Part shown: positions 57,675 to 64,000 of the stretch, piece after piece | Position numbering within the stretch: the stretch's first letter is position 1 | How the letters are laid out: every line of letters begins with the position of its first letter | NCBI RefSeq assembly: GCF_033659955.1 | Contig: NZ_JARUJP010000010.1 | Coordinates: 77,618-141,617, forward strand | Source: Clostridium_AM tanneri | Lineage (GTDB): Bacteria > Bacillota > Clostridia > Clostridiales > Clostridiaceae | Direction of reading: 5' to 3' | Length of the DNA: 64,000 nucleotides | Made by a program: the position numbers and the translations under genes | The notes under the pieces: model-generated | Databases searched by the model: none | Told to the model about the DNA's origin: nothing | Seen by the model: the letters and a program-made list of their open reading frames with translations, nothing else

Positions 57675-58631
57675 TTATTTAATATTTAATTTTACTCTTA
57701 ATTTTTCTAACATATCTTTTGACATTAGTGCTAAGTCATATTTTGCATTAAAGCCCCATTCTTCTCTTGCTGCACTGTCATCTATAGAATCTGGCCATGA
57801 GTTAGCAATTCCTTGTCTTACTGGATCAACATCATAATTAATTTCAAAGCTTGGTATATGCTTCTTAATTTCAGCTGCTACCATTTCTGGCTCAATGCTC
57901 ATAGCTGTAATGTTGAAAGCGTTTCTGTGAATAAGTTTCTTAGGATCTGCTTCCATAAGAGTAACTATAGCATTTAGGGCATCTGGCATATACATCATAT
58001 CCATGAAGGTTCCTTTATCAATAAAGGAAGTATATTTACCATTTTTCAATGCTTCATAATAAATATCAACTGCATAGTCAGTTGTTCCGCCACCAGGTAA
58101 TGTTTCATAGGATATAAGTCCTGGGAAACGTACTCCTCTAGTATCAACTCCAAATCTCTTAAAGTAATAGTCGCAAAGAAGCTCACCAGACACTTTAGTA
58201 ACTCCATACATAGTTTGAGGACGTTGAATTGTATCCTGTGGAGTTTTAACCTTTGGTGTTGAAGGTCCGAAGGCACCAATTGAACTTGGAGTAAAGAAGG
58301 AGCAGTTTAGTTCTCTTGCTACTTCTAGGGCATTAAATAGTCCTCCCATGTTAATTTCCCAAGCTAATACTGGTTTTGCTTCAGCAACTGCTGACAATAA
58401 GGCTGCAAGATGTATTATGGTATCAGCATTATGTTTCTTTGCTACTTCTGCCATAGCTTTTGAGTCCAAAACATCAACTATTTCAAAAGGACCAGATTCA
58501 ACTGCTGGCATACCTTCTATTCTTCTTATATCCGTTGCAATAACATTGTCATTTCCATAAATATTTCTCATATGCATAACTAATTCTGATCCAATTTGTC
58601 CTAGAGATCCTGTTACTAATATTTTTTTCAT
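57675..58631 (-). CDS. tdh: L-threonine 3-dehydrogenase, SDR/epimerase type
   Basis: A 318-residue short-chain dehydrogenase that oxidises L-threonine to 2-amino-3-ketobutyrate with NAD. The nucleotide loop is VTGSLGQIGSELV, and the catalytic Tyr and Lys are in TMYGVTKVSGELL, with the Ser in FFTPSSIGAFG. This epimerase-like class differs from zinc-type Tdh. GGAGGAAACAAC precedes the ATG, 38 bases after kbl, so the two form one operon. Confidence 0.93.
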   Translation of the reverse strand: MKKILVTGSLGQIGSELVMHMRNIYGNDNVIATDIRRIEGMPAVESGPFEIVDVLDSKAMAEVAKKHNADTIIHLAALLSAVAEAKPVLAWEINMGGLFNALEVARELNCSFFTPSSIGAFGPSTPKVKTPQDTIQRPQTMYGVTKVSGELLCDYYFKRFGVDTRGVRFPGLISYETLPGGGTTDYAVDIYYEALKNGKYTSFIDKGTFMDMMYMPDALNAIVTLMEADPKKLIHRNAFNITAMSIEPEMVAAEIKKHIPSFEINYDVDPVRQGIANSWPDSIDDSAAREEWGFNAKYDLALMSKDMLEKLRVKLNIK

Positions 58632-58668
58632 GTTGTTTCCTCCTTAAATTAAAATATTAAAGCCTTAT

Positions 58669-59865
58669 TTATTTTATTATGCCTAGTTTTTTTCCAACCT
58701 TAGCGTATATTTCTAAACTATCGTCTAACATTTGCTTAGTGTGTGCAGCTGTTGGCATGTTTCTTACTCTTGCTGTTCCTAATGGTACTGTTGGAAAGAC
58801 TATTGATTTAGCATAAACACCTTCATTAAATAATTCTCTACTAAATTCTTGAGCCTTATCAGCATCTCCAATAATGCAAGGGGTAATTGGAGTTTCGCTA
58901 TGACCGATATCAAAGCCTAACTCTTGAAGGCCTTTCTTTAGATATCTTCCATTTTCCCATAATCTATCTACAAGCTCTGTGCTTTCGCTTAGTATATTAA
59001 TTGCTTCTATACATGCTGCTGCTGCACCAGGAGTCATAGAAGTGGAGAATAAGAATGGTCTTGCTCTAACTTTTAACCAGTCAATTAAATCTCTAGTTCC
59101 TGCTACATATCCACCAACTACTCCAATAGCTTTTGATAGTGTTCCTATTTGGAAATCTATTTTACCAACTAGATTATGGTGAGTTGCAGAACCGGAACCA
59201 TTTTCACCAAGTACGCCAGAAGCATGGGCATCGTCAACGTAAGTTATTAAATCAAATTCATCTGCTATTTTTACCATTTCAGGCAGTGGTGCTATATCTC
59301 CATCCATTGAGAAAACTCCATCGGTTATAACCATTATTTTTTCATATTGTCCTGAATCTCTAGCTTCTTTAGCTTTTTTTCTTAGTTCATCCATATCAGC
59401 GTGTTCAAATCTGATAACTTTAGATCCTGATAGACGGCAGCCATCTATGATTGATGCATGGTTTAATGAATCTGATAGTATTGCATCATTTTTATTCATT
59501 ACAGCGGAAATAGCCCCCATATTGCAGTTAAATCCTGATTGGAAGGTTATAACTGCTTCTGTGTGTTTGAATTTTGCTAGAGTTTCTTCTAATTGATCAT
59601 GAATATCTAAAGTTCCATTTATTGTTCTTACAGCACCAGCACCAACTCCATACTTTTCTGTAGCCTTAATACTGGCTTCTATCATTCTTTCGTTATTAGC
59701 CAAGCCTAAATAGTTGTTTGATGAAAGGTTTATTAACCTTTTACCGTTAACTTCAATAATTGGCCCATTGGCACCTATTACTGTATTTATTTCGTTATAA
59801 AGACCCTTACTTTTTAAGTCGTTTAAGTTTTCTGTTAGAAATCTTTCTAGTGCTTTACTTCCCAT
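58669..59865 (-). CDS. kbl: glycine C-acetyltransferase (2-amino-3-ketobutyrate CoA ligase)
   Basis: A 398-residue alpha-oxoamine synthase that splits 2-amino-3-ketobutyrate with CoA to glycine and acetyl-CoA. The PLP Lys is in GTLSKAIGVVGGYVAG, with NNYLGLANN and YVDDAHASGVLG as further signatures. AAGGAGGCAAAGCT precedes the ATG. It is the first gene of kbl-tdh, giving threonine to glycine plus acetyl-CoA. Confidence 0.95.
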   Translation of the reverse strand: MGSKALERFLTENLNDLKSKGLYNEINTVIGANGPIIEVNGKRLINLSSNNYLGLANNERMIEASIKATEKYGVGAGAVRTINGTLDIHDQLEETLAKFKHTEAVITFQSGFNCNMGAISAVMNKNDAILSDSLNHASIIDGCRLSGSKVIRFEHADMDELRKKAKEARDSGQYEKIMVITDGVFSMDGDIAPLPEMVKIADEFDLITYVDDAHASGVLGENGSGSATHHNLVGKIDFQIGTLSKAIGVVGGYVAGTRDLIDWLKVRARPFLFSTSMTPGAAAACIEAINILSESTELVDRLWENGRYLKKGLQELGFDIGHSETPITPCIIGDADKAQEFSRELFNEGVYAKSIVFPTVPLGTARVRNMPTAAHTKQMLDDSLEIYAKVGKKLGIIK

Positions 59866-59922
59866 AGCTTTGCCTCCTTGAAATTTTAAATTAATCTTAT
59901 ATTTACTTTTTATTTCTGTCTA

Positions 59923-59963
59923 ATTATATTTTGTTTTAATTAATTCTATCACTAAATAGAATT
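59923..59963 (-). promoter_or_regulatory. kbl-tdh promoter and palindrome
   Basis: TATAAT on the minus strand (59923-59928) lies below a perfect 8-base inverted repeat AATTCTAT-N6-ATAGAATT (59942-59963), which covers the expected -35. It is a candidate repressor site. No riboswitch was recognised in 59866-60151. Confidence 0.5.
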
Positions 59964-60151
59964 CCTATTTTTTTATTAATCATTCGTGATTTTATAATTA
60001 TTCTCCTTCTAAAGGGATTGGAAAATAATTGGATTTTATTTTGATAATAAATAATGAAGATACTCTTATATTAATCTATTAAGTACAACCAGAAATTATA
60101 ATAAAAATTATTGTAGTAGTATAATATAAGATAAGATAGGAGGAATAAAAG

Positions 60152-61531
60152 TTGGATATGGAAGAAGTATTAAATACTTTAGAGGAACAAAAAAAGTATT
60201 TCTATGAAGGAAAAACAAAAGATATCTATTTTAGAATAAATCAATTAAAAAAGCTTAAAAAGGGAATAAGTGAAAATGAGAAGTTAATAATTGATGCACT
60301 ATATAAGGACTTACATAAGCCAGAATTTGAAGCCTATGCTACAGAAATAGGATATTTATATGATAGTATAGGGCATTTTATTAAAAACTTAGGGAAATGG
60401 GCAAGAGTAAAAACTGTGAGAACACCAAGGGTTCACTTTGGCTCGAAAAGTTACATATACTCAGAACCTTATGGATCCGTATTAATAGTGGGACCTTTCA
60501 ATTATCCCTTTCAACTAGTGATTGAGCCCCTTATAGGGGCCATATCTGCAGGGAATTGTGTAGTAATAAAACCCTCTGAATTCACAACAAATGTTTCAAA
60601 GGTAGTAGTTAAACTAATAAGAGAAAATTTTGATGAAAGATATATAAAAGTAATAGAAGGAGGTAAGGAAACTACTGCAGCTTTGATTAATTCTCCCTTT
60701 GACTATATATTTTTTACTGGCAGTATTAATGTAGGAAAGATAGTTATGGAAGCAGCTGCTAAAAATCTTGTTCCGGTGACCCTTGAGTTAGGAGGGAAAA
60801 GTCCAACTATTGTACATAAGGATGCTAATATAGAAATTGCAGCGCAAAGAATAGTTTGGGGAAAATTTATGAATGTTGGTCAAACCTGTGTGGCACCAGA
60901 TTATATACTTGTTCACAGAGAGGTTAGGGAAGAGCTGATATCTAAAATGATTAAAAAGATAAAAGTCTTTTATGGCAACAACCCTAAAACTAGCAGGGAT
61001 TATGGAAGAATCGTAAATGAGAAGCAGATGAGCAGACTAATTGGATTAATTGATAAAAATAAAACTGTTTTTGGAGGAGATTACGATATAGAAGATTTAT
61101 ATATCCATCCTACAATTATGGATAATGTTAAATGGGAAGATAAGGTTATGGAAGAAGAGATATTTGGACCAATACTTCCTGTTTTAACCTATGAGAATCT
61201 AGATGATGTCATTATAAAAATAAACAGTAGACCAAAGCCTCTAGCGCTTTATGTATTTACAGAGGATAAGAAGATTGAGGAAAAGACTATTCAAGGTATA
61301 TCTTATGGTGGAGGCTGTGTTAACGATACAATGACCCACTTAGCTAGTCCATTTCTACCCTTTGGAGGAGTTGGTACAGCAGGCTTAGGATCTTATCATG
61401 GTAGAAAGAGTTTTGAAACCTTTTCCCACATTAAGAGCGTTTTAAAGAAAAGCACAAAAATTAATTTTAAGTTTATCTTTCCGCCTTATAATAGAGGAAA
61501 GGTAGCTTTACTTAGAAAGATAATGAAATAA
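60152..61531 (+). CDS. aldehyde dehydrogenase (class-3-like)
   Basis: A 459-residue NAD(P)-dependent aldehyde dehydrogenase of the short ALDH3-like group. GPFNYPFQLVIEPLIG and FFTGSINVGK form the coenzyme site, the general base is in LELGGKSPTIV and the catalytic Cys in NVGQTCVAPDY. The C-terminus (FKFIFPPYNRGKVALLRKIM) is hydrophobic/basic, as in membrane-associated ALDH3 fatty-aldehyde enzymes. TTG at 60152 stands 8 bases after AGGAGG and is better spaced than the ATG at 60158, so a TTG start is likely. It is monocistronic. Confidence 0.9.
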   Translation: MDMEEVLNTLEEQKKYFYEGKTKDIYFRINQLKKLKKGISENEKLIIDALYKDLHKPEFEAYATEIGYLYDSIGHFIKNLGKWARVKTVRTPRVHFGSKSYIYSEPYGSVLIVGPFNYPFQLVIEPLIGAISAGNCVVIKPSEFTTNVSKVVVKLIRENFDERYIKVIEGGKETTAALINSPFDYIFFTGSINVGKIVMEAAAKNLVPVTLELGGKSPTIVHKDANIEIAAQRIVWGKFMNVGQTCVAPDYILVHREVREELISKMIKKIKVFYGNNPKTSRDYGRIVNEKQMSRLIGLIDKNKTVFGGDYDIEDLYIHPTIMDNVKWEDKVMEEEIFGPILPVLTYENLDDVIIKINSRPKPLALYVFTEDKKIEEKTIQGISYGGGCVNDTMTHLASPFLPFGGVGTAGLGSYHGRKSFETFSHIKSVLKKSTKINFKFIFPPYNRGKVALLRKIMK

Positions 61532-61609
61532 AAGGGAACAGGAGAGTATATATTATTTGAAGGATATTTACTAATAATATAAATGGTGAGATTTAACGAT
61601 GTACTTATT

Positions 61610-61652
61610 GTAGAGGAAGAATAAATATAAAAAGCATTTATTCTTCCTCTAC
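61610..61652. terminator. long perfect hairpin between convergent genes
   Basis: GTAGAGGAAGAATAAAT pairs over 17 bases with ATTTATTCTTCCTCTAC around a 9-base loop. The T-run is weak. Confidence 0.75.
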
Positions 61653-61679
61653 ATCTTATTTAAAATGAGTTTTCAACGA

Positions 61680-62711
61680 CTATAATAAGTTTAGTGGTGT
61701 CTTTGTCTCTTTAATTTTATTCATTGTGTCTAGGCATTTTCCGGCACCAATAACTACAGACTCAATAGGATGTTCTGCAATGTGAACAGGTATATGTAAT
61801 TCACTATGTATAAGTTTATCTAAACCCTTTAGTAGTGCTCCTCCGCCAGAAAGCATTATGCCGTTATCCATTATGTCTGCTGCTAATTCAGGTGCTGTTT
61901 GCTCAATAGTAGATTTAATTGCATCAATGACAAAAGACACTGGCTCCTGTAATATTTCTCGTATCTCTTTATTAGTAATAGTAACAGCTCTTGGAAGTCC
62001 AGATATTAAGTCTCGTCCACTTATTTGCATTTCTTTTAACTCATCCTTTTCCTCAGCAAATACAGATCCAAGTTCAATTTTTATCTTTTCTGCAGTTATC
62101 TGTCCTATAAACAAGTTAAATTGCTTTTTTACATAATTTATAATTGCATCATCTAATTCATCTCCAGCAACTCTTAAACTTTGACTGGTTACAATGCCGC
62201 CAAGAGAAATAACGGAAACTTCCGTAGTACCGCCTCCTATATCCACTATCATACTACCAATAGGTTCGCTTACAGGAAGACCAGCACCTATTGCAGCTGC
62301 TACAGGCTGCTCGATTAGTATGACCTTACCTTTTCCAGCGTAACTTGTTGCATCGTTAAGCACTCTTTTTTCCACTTCGGTAATGCCTGTAGGATGACAG
62401 ATTATAATATTAGAACTTTTAAAGCTGCCTTTACTAAAAACTTTACCAATAAACTTTTTTAACATTTGTTGGGTTATATCTAAATTGGCAATAACACCAT
62501 CCTTTAATGGACTTATAGTAACAATATTACCAGGTGTTCTACCTATCATTTTCTTAGCATCAGATCCAACAGCTAAAATTTGATTGTTTTTTGCATTTAC
62601 TGCTACTACAGAAGGTTCTAATAATGAAATGCCTTTTCCTTTTATATATAATAAAGTATTTGATGTTCCTAAATCGATTCCTATGTCTTTAGAGTTTAAA
62701 AAAAAATTCAT
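61680..62711 (-). CDS. MreB/Mbl-family actin-like cell-shape protein
   Basis: A 343-residue bacterial actin. Phosphate-1 is IGIDLGTSNTLLYIKG, phosphate-2 VDIGGGTTEVSV and the adenosine motif MLSGGGALLKGLD. It forms membrane-attached filaments that guide wall synthesis. mreC and mreD are not next to it, so it is a stand-alone paralogue (Mbl or MreBH type). AAGGGAGAAACCTTA precedes the ATG. A TTTGTCGAAT box upstream suggests Spo0A control, that is, use at the onset of sporulation. Confidence 0.92.
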   Translation of the reverse strand: MNFFLNSKDIGIDLGTSNTLLYIKGKGISLLEPSVVAVNAKNNQILAVGSDAKKMIGRTPGNIVTISPLKDGVIANLDITQQMLKKFIGKVFSKGSFKSSNIIICHPTGITEVEKRVLNDATSYAGKGKVILIEQPVAAAIGAGLPVSEPIGSMIVDIGGGTTEVSVISLGGIVTSQSLRVAGDELDDAIINYVKKQFNLFIGQITAEKIKIELGSVFAEEKDELKEMQISGRDLISGLPRAVTITNKEIREILQEPVSFVIDAIKSTIEQTAPELAADIMDNGIMLSGGGALLKGLDKLIHSELHIPVHIAEHPIESVVIGAGKCLDTMNKIKETKTPLNLL

Positions 62712-62761
62712 TAAGGTTTCTCCCTTCAGATCTAAAAAAGATTTTTATAGCTAAGTTGTCC

Positions 62762-62777
62762 AGTATAATTCGACAAA
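62762..62777 (-). promoter_or_regulatory. Spo0A-box-like site upstream of the mreB paralogue
   Basis: On the minus strand TTTGTCGAAT (62768-62777) contains the full TGTCGAA 0A core and directly precedes TATACT (62762-62767), a plausible -10. No good -35 is seen, as is common for activator-dependent promoters. Confidence 0.5.
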
Positions 62778-62994
62778 TAGTATTATGATTATAATATGCT
62801 ATATATATTTATACGAAAAGAAGCTGCGATTTTAGGGGGTATAGCTAAAAAAGATTAAAGTAGTGCTGAAATTGTATAATATTTGTAATAGCCAATATAT
62901 ATCCATTATTTAAGACACCTTTTTCTACAATATGTGCTATAATGTTAAGAGTTATAAAGATGTGTAATAGATATGATAAGGAAGGTGCTACTGA

Positions 62995-63732
62995 ATGAGA
63001 AACTTAAAAATATCAATAGAATATGATGGAACTAGATATAAGGGATGGCAAAAACAAAAGGATGGCATTCCAACAATACAGGAAAAAATAGAAAGTGTGT
63101 TGTCTAAAATGACAGGGGAAGATATTCAGGTAATAGGCTGCGGGAGAACAGATTCCGGAGTACATGCAGAAAATTATATAGCTAACTTTCATACTGAAGG
63201 TACATTTACTACAGAATTTATGCTAGATTATTTGTATGAATTTTTACCTGAAGATATAGTAGTAAAGTCTATGAAAGATACAACAGAAAGGTTTCATGCA
63301 AGATATAATGTTAAATCTAAGACTTACATATATAGAATAAATAATAATAAATTTAGAAATGTGTTCAATAGAAAATATGTATACCATACTGATGAAGAGC
63401 TTGACTTAGAACAAATGCGAAATGCAGCAGAACTTTTAGTTGGAACTCATGATTTTCAGAGCTTTACTAGCTTAAAGCCTAATACTAAATCTACTATTAG
63501 GACTATCAATTATATAGATATAACAGAAAAGGATGGAATGATAGAATTAGAGGTAAATGGAAATAGTTTCTTATTAAATATGGTAAGAATAATTACAGGA
63601 ACTCTTTTAGAAGTGGGAAAAGGCAATCTTAAGCCAGCAGATGTTGAGAGAATATTAAAGGAGAAGAAAAGATCAGAGGCTGGGCCAATAGCTCAAGCAA
63701 AAGGGCTCTGTCTAAAAAGCATTCAATACTAA
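62995..63732 (+). CDS. truA: tRNA pseudouridine(38-40) synthase
   Basis: A 245-residue pseudouridine synthase acting on the anticodon arm of tRNAs. The catalytic Asp is in GCGRTDSGVHAENY; SKTYIYRI and NSFLLNMVRIITGTLLEVG are family motifs. GGAAGGTGCTACTGA precedes the ATG. A terminator shared with convergent gdhA follows. TATAAT at 62938-62943 is a possible -10. Confidence 0.96.
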   Translation: MRNLKISIEYDGTRYKGWQKQKDGIPTIQEKIESVLSKMTGEDIQVIGCGRTDSGVHAENYIANFHTEGTFTTEFMLDYLYEFLPEDIVVKSMKDTTERFHARYNVKSKTYIYRINNNKFRNVFNRKYVYHTDEELDLEQMRNAAELLVGTHDFQSFTSLKPNTKSTIRTINYIDITEKDGMIELEVNGNSFLLNMVRIITGTLLEVGKGNLKPADVERILKEKKRSEAGPIAQAKGLCLKSIQY

Positions 63733-63801
63733 TAAGTACTTTTTTGATTAGAAAGTTTTATTTTATTTTTGATAAAGTAACAAAAGATATGAACAATTGG
63801 A

Positions 63802-63830
63802 AAAACCTCTGTGAAAATCACAGAGGTTTT
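63802..63830. terminator. bidirectional terminator
   Basis: AAAACCTCTGTG pairs perfectly with CACAGAGGTTTT around AAAAT. It lies between truA and gdhA. Confidence 0.9.
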
Positions 63831-63850
63831 TAATATGAGTAAAGTATATT

Positions 63851-64000
63851 TTAGTAGTTTCCTTGTTGGTGCATAGCTTCAGCAACTTTTACGAAACCAG
63901 CGATGTTAGCACCAGCAACTAAGTTGTATCCAAAGCCATAGTCTTCTGAAGCTGACTTACAGTTGTTGTAGATATTAACCATTATTTGGTGTAACTTAGC
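63851..64000 (-). CDS. gdhA: glutamate dehydrogenase, C-terminal 49 residues
   Basis: The minus strand is open from the window end to TAA at 63851-63853 and encodes the end of a hexameric glutamate dehydrogenase. YGFGYNLVAGANIAGFVKVA followed by EAMHQQGNY is typical of the C-terminus of the NADP-type enzyme. It interconverts glutamate with 2-oxoglutarate and ammonia. The start is outside the window. Confidence 0.85.
   Translation of the reverse strand, partial: AKLHQIMVNIYNNCKSASEDYGFGYNLVAGANIAGFVKVAEAMHQQGNY

Overview
The window looks like chromosomal DNA of a low-GC, spore-forming, anaerobic Firmicute, most likely a Clostridium sensu stricto relative. The evidence is very AT-rich DNA, strong purine-rich Shine-Dalgarno sites, AGA/ATA-rich codon use, a clostridial thiSFGHE operon, CWB2 cell-wall repeats, DapL-type lysine synthesis, a CtsR operator before clpB and a Spo0A-box-like site. 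Species cannot be named from this alone. No phage, CRISPR array, rRNA or tRNA was seen.

Layout. 1-3.0 kb: a PfkB sugar kinase (cut by the window start), a DraG-type ADP-ribosylglycohydrolase and an isochorismatase-fold cysteine hydrolase form one transcription unit facing a Nudix ADP-ribose pyrophosphatase; together they suggest nucleoside, NAD or ADP-ribose salvage. 3.3-7.2 kb: a 1304-residue DUF4011/superfamily-1 helicase with a C-terminal Vsr-like nuclease domain, a candidate single-protein defence gene. 7.3-11.9 kb: msrB, a MarR-MFS efflux pair with its operator, and an orphan MASE3 histidine kinase. 11.9-15.6 kb (minus): thiSFGHE thiazole synthesis, led by a hairpin that fits the terminator-embedded HMP-PP (thiS-motif) riboswitch. 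15.9-19.0 kb: a TPR membrane protein, an EamA transporter, a decayed thiE fragment and a flavodoxin-family reductase. 19.1-23.0 kb: a HTH/periplasmic-binding-domain regulator divergent from modABC. 23-27 kb: a MATE exporter and a large AraC regulator. 27-34.7 kb: the deoxyribonucleoside regulon deoR-cdd-deoC-nupC-deoB-pdp with two DeoR-type operators, then a divergent PRPP synthetase.

34.8-45 kb: a DEAD-box helicase, a 50-residue small ORF, an OB/ParB-like protein, a cold-shock protein whose leader can fold against its ribosome site, dapL, an EFR1 ferredoxin, clpB and helD. 45-52.7 kb: a secreted DUF5667 protein, a chemoreceptor with a sigma-D-like promoter, a class-V aminotransferase, transketolase and ung. 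53-57.6 kb: a CWB2-L,D-transpeptidase, a GH113-like protein, aat, and an ArsR-NifX pair. 57.7-64 kb: tdh-kbl threonine catabolism, an aldehyde dehydrogenase, an MreB paralogue, truA and the 3' end of gdhA.

The most striking non-coding signals are (i) the HMP-PP riboswitch candidate, (ii) about ten dispersed near-identical terminator hairpins with core GCCAATGCTTA, whose G-U wobbles fall on the transcribed strand, (iii) a minus-strand transcript candidate at 52.8-53.1 kb ending in one of those hairpins, and (iv) a strongly palindromic block at 49.6-49.85 kb that resembles an IS200/IS605-type end or a structured RNA.
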